Part shown: positions 22,001 to 30,200 of the stretch, in pieces | How positions within the stretch are numbered: the stretch's first letter is position 1 | Layout: each line of letters starts with the position of its first letter | NCBI GenBank assembly: GCA_036940085.1 | Contig: JALLBK010000074.1 | Coordinates: 1-46,464 of the forward strand | DNA length: 46,464 nt | Origin: Discostella pseudostelligera | Taxonomy: Eukaryota; Bacillariophyta; Thalassiosirophyceae; Thalassiosirales; Thalassiosiraceae | Direction of reading: 5' to 3' | Notes under the pieces: generated by a model | What the model was told of the DNA's origin: nothing | Databases searched by the model: none | What the model saw: only the letters and a program-made list of their open reading frames with translations | Position numbers and translations under genes: made by a program

Positions 22001-23330
22001 AGGGTGATATTATTTTTGATTGTCATGACTGCTGTCGGAATCGTTGCAGTTCCGTCAAGTTTGATTGCATCTGGCTTTGCGGAGGTTGTTGAACGCAAGC
22101 ACACGGTCACGAACAACGATACTAGCTTGAATAAAGGTGATGATTGGTACGACATCTCATACAGACAACTTAGCGGCCAACCTCCGCCCCCATCACGCTT
22201 TGGCCCAGCTGTGGACGCTATTCAGATGAATGTAAAAGAATATTTGGATGGCCGCGTCGACGAGAAGACAGGCGAAGTAACACGAACCCACTTTTCAATA
22301 CTAGGGCGGGTCTTCTTCGCAACATTGATTCTTACAAATGTCATCGCAATTATTCTTGAATCAGTTCCAGAAATCGACAAAAGAGTAGGAAACGAAGCAG
22401 GCAACTTCTTTGATGAGTTCGAGAAATGGTCAGTGTTCTTCTTCACAGCAGGTAAATACAGAGAGATCGTTTTGTGGGCCATTTCTTGCCGATGCGCACT
22501 TACACCTTGACTATCCATATTGCTTCAAAAGATTACTTTCTTCGACTGCTCTCTGCTGGTAAGAGTAGAACAGCTCTCTACTCACCTTGGGTCTATGCAA
22601 CCACGTTCTTCGGCATTGTCGACCTGGTATCAATATTGCCGTGGTACATCCAGGCTGTGTTGGCATGGAGTGGTAAACTCTCAGCTGACGATGCCAAAGT
22701 ATTTCGCATCGTCAGAATCTTTCGTGTACTGCAGCTAGAAGACTTTTTGGTCGCCTTCAGCAAGCTTGATAACGTGTTCAGGGCATCTAAGGACGTCTTA
22801 AAAGCGACTGGGTTGTTGGCCGTTATCATTTGGGTAGGAACATCGGCTTTGTTCTTTATCTTCGAAGAGGATAATCCCAATTTCCGAGAGTGCGATGACT
22901 CCATCCCACTTTTTGGAACCGATGAGGAACCCGGGTGTGCTGATTTTGAATCAACATCTGCTTGCAATGAAGTTTATCCTGATATGTGTAGTCAGACTGG
23001 CTTTGACAACATGCCAAATGTGATGTACTATGTGGCTATTTTCCTTGTTGGCGAATGGGGCGTTGTCGGTGAGATACTCGTTCATCTTTGTCTTTTTCTC
23101 ATGAAAGTTAATCCGAACATTCACCCAAACGCCACATGCTTTCAACATCAGATTTCACATGGAAGGGAAAGCTGGTGTGCATGTTTCTTTGTGTAGCGGG
23201 TATTGCTCTATACAGTATTCCAGTCGGCTCCCTCTTTGACTCATTCGGAGCTGTGATAGGACTGAGCGAGGACGAGGATGAAGAGGAGGAAGAAGATGCA
23301 TGCAAAGAGGAAGAGGTGGATGAACAATAG
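19014..23330 (+). CDS. Four-repeat voltage-gated-type cation channel with acidic G-E/D filters
   Basis: Six exons: 19014-19757, 19857-20994, 21074-21889, 21966-22451, 22532-23068, 23152-23330; introns 76-99 bases, the last four in phase 1; 1299 residues. Four S1-S6 repeats lie in one chain. S4 helices: I FLRMFRLLRMMK (201-212), III YLRMMRLVRLLKLDK (about 803-817), IV FRIVRIFRVLQ (about 1119-1129); repeat II (about 531-545) keeps only a Lys and an Arg. S6 regions are of K+/CNG-channel type (GKVLGTFTAAFAVAVFALPV, GVPIGVLGAGFEEL, IVAVPSSLIASGFAE, IALYSIPVGSLFDSF). The K+ signature GYGD is absent from all four; the pores read LFGEYPL (E332), LSGECPL (E613), LTGDFPM (D901), LVGEWGV (E1236), recalling the TIGETP filter of CNG channels. 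No cyclic-nucleotide domain follows; the tail is acidic. Likely a plasma- or endomembrane cation, possibly Ca2+, channel. Confidence 0.85.
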
Positions 23331-23462
23331 ACCTATTATTTGACTTGCATTAAATGTCGGGCTTGGTCTCATGACATCAATACATGTGACGATTAGCAGT
23401 GAAGTGAATATTAGAGAGTTGACGTAATAGTACTTGTGACAATATCGATTGTGATGTGCTTC

Positions 23463-23729
23463 CTACCCAAACAAATCCCTCTCCTTTTCTCCGCAATATT
23501 TCGCATATTGTACAGTCCAGGACTCTTCTTCCGTTTCGGAAACGCCTGCAGACTTTGACAAGTCAGTTTGATCGCAATTCACCCCAGAAGAAACTTCCCT
23601 TTCCACCAAATATGCTTGATATTGTGCAGCCCAATCCTCCGAATCAGATTTTGCATCGTGCACTTTCGCTGTCGTATTCTTCATTTGCACCACCTCCATT
23701 GACTGGCGTAGACCAGGATAGGGAGGCAT
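23463..23729 (-). CDS. Alternative (duplicated) last exon of NAXE
   Basis: About 100 bases beyond the first terminal exon of the NAD(P)H-hydrate epimerase lies a second copy of its beginning: ATGCCTCC-TATCCTGG is followed by MPPYPGLRQSMEVVQ here and by MPPYPGKSQVMEII in the nearer exon. Both copies follow an AG acceptor (GCGGATGCAG; TGATGATAG) and are in frame with the phase-0 donor at 23984. The farther exon adds 88 residues with two W-x-x-QY-x-x-Y modules (DWAAQYQAYLVE and SWTVQYAKYCGEKE). So either splicing chooses between two C-termini, or one copy is dead. No donor was seen that would join one copy to the other. Confidence 0.6.
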   Translation of the reverse strand: MPPYPGLRQSMEVVQMKNTTAKVHDAKSDSEDWAAQYQAYLVEREVSSGVNCDQTDLSKSAGVSETEEESWTVQYAKYCGEKERDLFG

Positions 23730-23768
23730 CTATCATCAAACAAAGAATGGACAAAATGAAGTGGCACA

Positions 23769-25030
23769 TTAGATGAACGAATTCGTCTCAGCTATTATCT
23801 CCATGACTTGTGATTTCCCAGGATACGGAGGCATCTGCATCCGCAGTATCAATGCAAAGAACACCTTAGAATTGATTACAAAAGTGCTGCAATAATTGTA
23901 GTCCAACAACAAGTCCAATCAAGACAAGAAACACCCAAACAATATTTATTCTGGACAAGGTATTGCATCAAAATCACCACTTACCCGAATACCATATTTC
24001 TCTGCCATAGCTGGGGGCAAGAACCTCCCGCCAATGAAATGCCGTCCATGAAAGTTCTTAGCAAACAATTTTGGAACTGTCAAGCTAATGAGCACATCTG
24101 GTTGTAATTGTAATAATTTGCTTTCGTTCGTAGTAGCACCCGACAAGTCATCTTCGCCATTGACATCCCATCCTGATGGAACATCCACACTAATCAATAT
24201 CGACTTATGTCGTTGTTGCAATTCTATCATGTTGGCAATAGCAGTAGCATACGGTTCTCGCGAAGAGCCCGAAAATGAGAATCCAAATATCGCATCCACA
24301 ATTCCATCAAATCGTTCATTTGATGATTCCATTGGTATTGCGTCGAGAATGGGTATACCTAAATCGTCACATTGTTTTACAAGGTTGATAAAGTGTGGCT
24401 TGGTAGAGTGTTTGGGATAGACTATTGTGGCAGTAAGGCCAAAGTGAACCAGGTGACGGGCCGCCACTAGTCCATCACCACCATTGTTTCCAGGACTTTT
24501 AGAGTGAGAAGGAATACACAGAATATCAATCGAACCATCAGAAGGATGAAAATTTCGCCATTAATGTGTCAATAGATCACTTACCCACAAACCAATAGCA
24601 CATGCTTCTTCTCCTCTTCTCCACTTCCAGCATCATCAACCACCACTTCATAGACTGCTTCTGCCACCGCCAACCCGGCCAATTCCATAAGCTGTTCTAA
24701 GCAAAAGCCCGGAGTGGACATTAACTCTGTATCCAATGCCGCGGCATCTGCGGCACTCAAATATCCGGTGTCTAATAGATCATTCATTGTTCGTTGGGTA
24801 GTGGCGTCGGTGAATGGTGGTGCTGCGCACGAAGTCGTCGACGACGAAGACTCGTCAGATGATGTGCACAGTAATGTATTGTATCTTGATGATGGTGATG
24901 CCAATGCAGCAGCAGTGAAGGTTGATACGGAAACAGCCAGTGAGGCAGATATTGAAGCTGATAAGAAGAGATTACGACGTGTCGAGAGGGCGAGGAGGGT
25001 CGTGGTACTACGGCCGATTATGGACACCAT
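23769..25030 (-). CDS. NAXE: NAD(P)H-hydrate epimerase (YjeF_N domain)
   Basis: Exons 25030-24585, 24495-23985 and 23834-23769 give 340 residues with the nearer last exon. The enzyme epimerises R-NAD(P)HX so that the dehydratase can repair it. Signatures: STPGFCLEQLMELAGLAVAEA, the phosphate-binding [20 protein letters not shown] formed across the first splice (phase 2), VDAIFGFSFSG, SVDVPSGWDV, and the C-terminal GRFLPPAMAEKYGIR-MPPYPG. The start at 25030 gives MVSIIGRSTTTLLALSTRRN plus a hydrophobic Ser/Ala-rich stretch, probably an organellar presequence; an upstream in-frame ATG at 25192 runs through promoter repeats. A second candidate last exon (23463-23729) is annotated separately. An E2F-like site is about 76 bases upstream. 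Confidence 0.88.
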
Positions 25031-25105
25031 GGTTCGGATGAAGATGCGAAGTGTGATGCGTTGTTTGTTGTTGTTGTTGAGTGTTGAGTTTTGTTGTTGG
25101 TGGTG

Positions 25106-25211
25106 TTCCCGCCATATTTGCTGGAATCCTTGCCCCTGTCTGTTCGTCGACAGAGACTTCACTGTCTGTCCGTCGACAGGAGACTCGCCCAATCAGTCTG
25201 TCCGTCGATGG
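25106..25211. promoter_or_regulatory. Divergent promoter: E2F-like site plus three GTCTGTCCGTCGAC repeats
   Basis: TTCCCGCCATATTT (25106-25119) is followed by CTGTCTGTTCGTCGACA (25136-25152), CTGTCTGTCCGTCGACA (25162-25178) and CAGTCTGTCCGTCGATGG (25194-25211). The three copies begin 26 and about 32 bases apart. The array lies between NAXE and the duplicated coiled-coil gene, and the same word recurs near 29333-29409. Confidence 0.55.
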
Positions 25212-25308
25212 TTTGATGGTACTCCTAAATGGGAAGCAGCACTTCTGCTTATGGTGGCATGCACCATGAAAGCCGTGCCGACGAGAGCCGTAGCACCGTT
25301 ATTTCATC

Positions 25309-26947
25309 ATGACCAGGGACAATTTTGCGATGCTGTTCGCTGGTCGGACTTCTCCACCAACTGTGGCAGCTGCAAACAATGCGCCAGCTCCATCAGCCAC
25401 GGCTGACATGCATTCCAACCGAGTAGTAATGAATGACCACAACGACTATGAAAGATCCAACGTCGTCGTCGCAGGTAGGAACGCCGCAGATCCCAGCCAG
25501 CCATCGATGCAACCAGCCGCGACGATTGCGATTCCCGATGCGCTAGATATACCAAGCGATACTGCTCCGTCTACATCTGGCATAGCATTACCAGCCACAC
25601 ATCCGAGCGAACAATCGCCAATGCCAATGCCACCGGGAACGAAGCCTTGTACCGAATCTATGCAATATCTCCGATATCTTGGATCCATGGCATTGAAACC
25701 ACTACGTGAAATGCAGCTTGCTGATAAGCTGCAAAACATAAATGAAAATGTCGAAATAGAAGAAGTACAACGTGAGACAGAGACTGACCAATTAAAGCAT
25801 CAGCATGAGATGGAAGAGTTCGATCGAGCCAGTGTGCAATTGGCACGAGAGTTGCAAGATAAGGAAGAAGAAGAGGAATGTCAACGTATGAAATTAGAAG
25901 CCGATACAGCATGTCAACTTGTTAGTGCTCGATATGATGCATTAGTGAAGTTCACTACCAGTTGTCCACGTGGAAATTATGAAGAATTTATTGAATTTTT
26001 ATTAATGGGAGGTGGACGGAGCGAACACGACAACTTTGACGATGATCCTACCGAATATTACAACAATTTACTATTCGAGAATTTTTACGATGAGATGTCC
26101 GTCTATAAAAAGCTATGGAATGATAATCTGACACTGGGACTACCACAAGATGCGTCTACTCTCGAGGGACGAGCGTTCGTACCAGCACGGGAGAGCACAC
26201 GAAGTTCTCAATCCTCCACGGAAGGCAGCAGCTTGCGACTACGGACATTTTCGGAAGATGAACGATTACGGAATATTGGATTATCTATCCAAAATCAAAT
26301 TGCTCAACTAGATAAACAACGAATCAAACAAGGATTGGGTTCTGCCGTCGGTCTTATTTCCAATGTATCCTCCTTCGCATTGAAGCCACTACGAGACTTA
26401 CAGCTGGCCGAAAAGCTGAATGCAATCAACATTGATATGGAAGAAGAGGAGGCACGGAAAGAAATTGAGCAGTACAACAGGAGGCAAGAAGAGATGAGAG
26501 ACTTGGAAGAAATGATGAGGTTCAAACGAGAGGCCGAGGAGAGCTGCTTAAATACTACCACCGAGCATTTGCTAGGCTTCATTCAAGCCCATCCTACTGC
26601 CACGTATCAGCAATGGATCGAGGACTTACATCCTGAGAATGCACATGATGGGGCATTGCTCGAGGGTTTAGGAAAGACAATTGATCATCGATTCTTCGTC
26701 GAGGAGTCAGACCACCGGCGTATCTGGAATGAGAATCTGTTTACCTCTCTGGATCGGGATTGTTCCGTCGGGCGACAATTTGTTCCGGCACGGACGAGCA
26801 TGACGGATGAAAATGGCGATATGATAATAGCGGTGGATATTCTATCTGGATCATCGGGACATAATGGTACAGAGGAGAATGTCACTCCACAACAAAGTAA
26901 TGCAGCGAAATCGGAAGATACGAGTGTTGACTTGATCGAGTTCGATT

Positions 26948-26949
<2 letters not shown>
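25309..26949 (+). CDS. Internally duplicated coiled-coil protein of unknown function
   Basis: Single exon, 546 residues. A Pro/Ala/Ser-rich head (1-125) precedes two related modules. Module A (about 126-296) starts MALKPLREMQLADKLQNIN and ends at LEGRAFVPARES; module B (about 355-500) starts FALKPLRDLQLAEKLNAIN and ends at VGRQFVPARTS. Each has a Glu-rich coiled coil, then a globular part (NYEEFIEFLLM / TYQQWIEDLHPENA; VYKKLWNDNL / DHRRIWNENLF). Divergence between modules shows the duplication is old. The YxxWIExLHPEN and DHRxxWN words resemble motifs I associate with diatom-specific proteins, but I know no function. No signal peptide or membrane span. A GA microsatellite lies immediately after the stop. 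Confidence 0.75.
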
Positions 26950-26952
<3 letters not shown>

Positions 26953-26980
<28 letters not shown>

Positions 26981-26987
26981 TGTGTGT
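26953..26987. repeat. (AG)14 microsatellite followed by (TG)n
   Basis: An uninterrupted AG tract runs from about 26953 to 26980 and passes into a short TG tract. It lies in the 3' UTR of the duplicated coiled-coil gene. The remaining spacer to 27197 is A+T-rich 3' sequence of two convergent genes with no other feature. Confidence 0.9.
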
Positions 26988-27197
26988 TACCCTCGGACAA
27001 TAATGTCTGTAGTGTATTAACTCCATTGTTTAATTAAATGTAATACTGATTCCAAATGCAATCCTATTCATTTGTTGTGTGATGTGAGTGTCTGTTGGTT
27101 GCATTTGGAAGAGGTTGAGGAGTAGTATACCTGGCTTTTGTCTTACTTTACACAAGGACATTTTCTAATTCAACTATCTAAGCACACGATCATTCGT

Positions 27198-29057
27198 TTA
27201 TTCATTCAACATCGTCCTGTACAGCAGCATATCTAGCGAAGGGTTGGAATTCTTCCAGCTCCTTTCAGCCTTTTGATCATTGGAGATGATATTTGGACGA
27301 TGAGGTTGGGACGGCGATTCTGATGGTTGGGCTAAAGTTCTGTCACCTCCTTCGGCGCCTACACCTATCTTGGCAGGAACATGTTCCCATCGCTCTCCTC
27401 CCATCTCATCGCTATTGGACAAAGACGGCTGTTCTTGCTGCAACAGCGGCTGGGCGGGATGACCAGCTCCCCCCCCATCCTCCTCCTCATCATTATCCAA
27501 CATCGAGCAGCAGTCCAATCCCAACTTGGCAAATTCATCCGGTTCGCAGCCCTCCTTATCATCATAACCATAATCCAGACAATCCTGTCCTAAATTGACA
27601 TCGACATATCCGTCCTCTCTACAAGTATTACCACCACCTTGTTCCACCTCCGCTCCTCCCTCGCCTCCTTCACCATTGTCGTCAATGTATCCTCCGGCAA
27701 CATCACCATACCCAATATGATACCCATCACCACTACCACGAACCTTCCGTTCCTCCTCACGTACCTCATCCTCCACCTGTCGCATGCTATACTTGCAGTT
27801 AAAGAGTACATCGCATGCCCCGGCAGCTGATATGAATTTATCCCATGGTAATTTGGTAAGTGGGGTGAGTATTGGATGTCGGAGTATCTTTTTTCGAATA
27901 GGGGGTTGAGGATGAAGGCATGGAGGTGATGTAGTATTGGAGTACCCGGGTGGATGGAAAGTATTGGTGGTAGTGGTAGATGTTGGTGGTGGTAATAATG
28001 GAGCCATGGCATCTTCGGGAAGAGATGAAACTAGATTGTAATCACCATCGGATTCAAGTTGTCTTGCTGCTTTTGCGGTTTGGTTCGGAATAAACTGCCG
28101 AGTGGTGGTAGGTACCGTGCTTTTATTGTTGGGTGTGACGAGCTCGATCACGGTGAAGTCACCCTCATCATCGTCGAAGGCATCTTTCAATAATTTGCCA
28201 CTTGTGATCTCTTTCGCTTCTTCACTGGTATTGATGTCATGTGGTTGTTGGTGGACGGCTAGGTCATTGCACCAGCTACTACTCTCGGATTCATTGTTGG
28301 TAGTAGTAGTAGTAGTCGGCGGTGATTCTGGATCAATAATCACACTGCTGCTGGATGCTGTTAATTTGATGGAATCCATAATTGTAGAAGAATCATGATC
28401 ATCAGCGGGATGAGAGGGAGGAGGATTTGCTATGTTGGATGAAGTCTCCTCTTGCAATAACAGCGTAGGTGTGATTTCGACCGTAGTATGAGGTTGAACT
28501 TCCATCTCCGTTGCAGTGCTCTCTTCAGTCGAAGGACTTGATGTGCCACCTGATGTATTGGAAATGTCAGATTTTTCGTCGACAACTGGGGAGATAGTAG
28601 AGATATTCTCTCCATCATGCTCTAATGTATGATGAGCAGGCTCGGCGTCGCCAACGACATCATCGTCGTCATCACCCTCCTTGGAACTTTCTACGCCTTC
28701 AACTGCTGTTGATGTACTGTCGCTTTCGTCCGCCACCGTCAGAGTAGGCTGGTCGACAACAAAGTTATTGGTTGCTTCTCTTACTTTCCCCGAGGATCCG
28801 CCATCGTCTAGCAGTGGGAGTATTGGTATTGCCGCGTTTGGCAGTGAAGAACAGCTGCAGGTGCTGATCTCCCCCATCTTAGTCGACGCCGACGTGTTAT
28901 GCGCCGGGGTATCATCAACCTTCGACGGCGCATGCACATCCTGGTCGTCGGGTGCACCGCCATCCATCGTGGTTGATAGTCGAACAAGTGTCGGTGTTTC
29001 CGGATTTGCGGCTACCCCTCCGCCACGGACCATGGTCATCTGCCCAATAGAGAACAA
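27198..29057 (-). CDS. Acidic, Ser/Thr-rich low-complexity protein, unknown function
   Basis: A 619-codon open frame starting MFSIGQMTMVRGGG; internal ATGs at codons 7 and 9 are other possible starts. Most of the chain is disordered: Asp/Glu/Ser/Thr-rich from 30 to 370, with a poly-Thr/Pro stretch. One short segment looks folded: LTPLTKLPWDKFISAAGACD followed by VLFNCKYSMRQVEDEVREE (about 395-435). After it come a Gly/Asp-rich part and CEPDEFAKLGLDCCSMLD. The end is NPSLDMLLYRTMLNE. I recognise no domain. The antisense frame 28681-29226 is weaker and is regarded as its shadow. Confidence 0.55.
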   Translation of the reverse strand: MFSIGQMTMVRGGGVAANPETPTLVRLSTTMDGGAPDDQDVHAPSKVDDTPAHNTSASTKMGEISTCSCSSLPNAAIPILPLLDDGGSSGKVREATNNFVVDQPTLTVADESDSTSTAVEGVESSKEGDDDDDVVGDAEPAHHTLEHDGENISTISPVVDEKSDISNTSGGTSSPSTEESTATEMEVQPHTTVEITPTLLLQEETSSNIANPPPSHPADDHDSSTIMDSIKLTASSSSVIIDPESPPTTTTTTNNESESSSWCNDLAVHQQPHDINTSEEAKEITSGKLLKDAFDDDEGDFTVIELVTPNNKSTVPTTTRQFIPNQTAKAARQLESDGDYNLVSSLPEDAMAPLLPPPTSTTTTNTFHPPGYSNTTSPPCLHPQPPIRKKILRHPILTPLTKLPWDKFISAAGACDVLFNCKYSMRQVEDEVREEERKVRGSGDGYHIGYGDVAGGYIDDNGEGGEGGAEVEQGGGNTCREDGYVDVNLGQDCLDYGYDDKEGCEPDEFAKLGLDCCSMLDNDEEEDGGGAGHPAQPLLQQEQPSLSNSDEMGGERWEHVPAKIGVGAEGGDRTLAQPSESPSQPHRPNIISNDQKAERSWKNSNPSLDMLLYRTMLNE

Positions 29058-29332
29058 GACTTCTACCCTTCAATCAATTCCCTTTGGGAACAGTGAACGG
29101 ATTGCGTTCTTCTCGGCAATCTACGGTACCGCATTCTGCTCGTGTTGTTGTAGTTGTAGTTGTACTCCTAGTTGTGTTGTGATGTGTCATGAATGTTGGG
29201 CGCAAGAAAAATTCACAAGCAAATAATATTATCGTAGCAACAGCAAAGCGCGCGAGCAACCGGCAGGCAACAGCAAGGAAAACGAGCAAGAAAAGGTTCA
29301 AATTTTAAATTTTAGATTTTCTCTTCTTCTGG

Positions 29333-29474
29333 AATCAGTCTGTCCGTCGACGGTGATTGTCTGTCGACGTGACTCATTTAGATCTGATTCTTGTCTGTCC
29401 GTCGATGGTCCTCCCCCCGCGACACGTGGTTCAGATGTTTTGGCGGGAGACTTCTACCTGCCACGCCACGTGGC
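29333..29474. promoter_or_regulatory. Divergent promoter with shared CTGTCCGTCGA repeats, E2F-like site and G-boxes
   Basis: AATCAGTCTGTCCGTCGACGG (29333-29353) matches 25191-25211 at 20 of 21 positions. Partial copies follow at about 29357-29368 (TTGTCTGTCGAC) and 29390-29409. Then CACGTG at 29423-29428, an E2F-like TTTTGGCGGGAGA at 29438-29450, and the palindrome GCCACGTGGC at 29465-29474. The spacer 29058-29686 serves the acidic protein (minus) and the twin CX9C gene (plus). An AT-rich CAAATTTTAAATTTTAGA lies near 29299. Confidence 0.5.
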
Positions 29475-29686
29475 ACCACTCCAGCGCGAATTCGCCACCA
29501 CGGACAGCCTCCACCTCCACCACCTCCTGAGAAAGAAACGAGATCTACCTTGCTCACATCCACCTCCCACCTCGCGCCTCCACCTACACCAACTCATACA
29601 CCACCGACCACCCTTGCCATGGTCTTCGTCTGAAGATAGTGTTGCATCAATAGAAGTTCTATTACCCACCTCTTCCATCTACTAAA

Positions 29687-30037
29687 ATGGGCCAAAAGCA
29701 GTCGGCAAGCGCAATCGACGTCGAAGTCAACAATCATACAACCATGACAGGAAGCAGCTCAAATTTATCCGACGTCGATTCGGACAAACACAACTACGGA
29801 CAACCGATACGTCCACCTCACCATTCGTCAACATCTGCAATCAATGATAGTAAAAGCGGTGCATCGAAACAGTACACTGACTGCCGAGTCCAACAACGTG
29901 AATCATTGACATGCATAGAAGAGAATTACCAAAACAAAGATCAGGCTTGCGTGAAGTATTTTGAGGCATATAAGAAATGTAGAAGGGAGGAACATGAGCG
30001 AAAGTTGGAGGCAAATGCTCGAAGTTCAGCATGGTAA
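29687..30037 (+). CDS. Twin CX9C (CHCH) protein, COX23/CHCHD7-like
   Basis: A 116-residue single-exon protein. The C-terminal half has four cysteines as C66-x9-C76-x11-C88-x9-C98 (QYTDCRVQQRESLTCIEEN and ACVKYFEAYKKCRREE), the coiled-coil-helix-coiled-coil-helix fold of proteins imported into the mitochondrial intermembrane space by MIA40/ERV1. Spacing and the YFEAYKKCRR helix resemble COX23/CHCHD7, which act in respiratory-complex assembly. The first residues MGQKQSAS form a good N-myristoylation signal, recalling MICOS subunit CHCHD3/MIC19, which is also myristoylated with a C-terminal CHCH. Residues 10-60 are disordered. Assignment between these two families is open. Confidence 0.8.
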   Translation: MGQKQSASAIDVEVNNHTTMTGSSSNLSDVDSDKHNYGQPIRPPHHSSTSAINDSKSGASKQYTDCRVQQRESLTCIEENYQNKDQACVKYFEAYKKCRREEHERKLEANARSSAW

Positions 30038-30200
30038 CAAGCTGATTGCGCCCGAAACTTCCTAGCTATTGATGAAGAAAAGTAGTAATAAATATGCAGC
30101 CATGATGGTAACACATAACCGTCACTTGATCGATGCTACACAATTTGGATTACAAGTTCAGAGCATCGACTTCGCTCGGGCGTTATTTTCGTGAACCACC

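Noticed and set aside
19014..23330. Interpretation as a conventional Cav/Nav channel
   Set aside because: Pore and S6 sequences are of K+/CNG type (GKVLG, ALPVGV, SGFED), so a standard Cav/Nav label would mislead.
24714..25406. 230-codon plus-strand open frame
   Set aside because: It lies antisense to NAXE exon 1 and runs through the promoter repeats and into the next gene's first codons in another frame; composition looks like a mirrored Ser/Ala-rich presequence.
28681..29226. 181-codon plus-strand open frame
   Set aside because: Antisense to the N-terminus of the acidic protein gene; it arises from the biased codon pattern there and has no domain.
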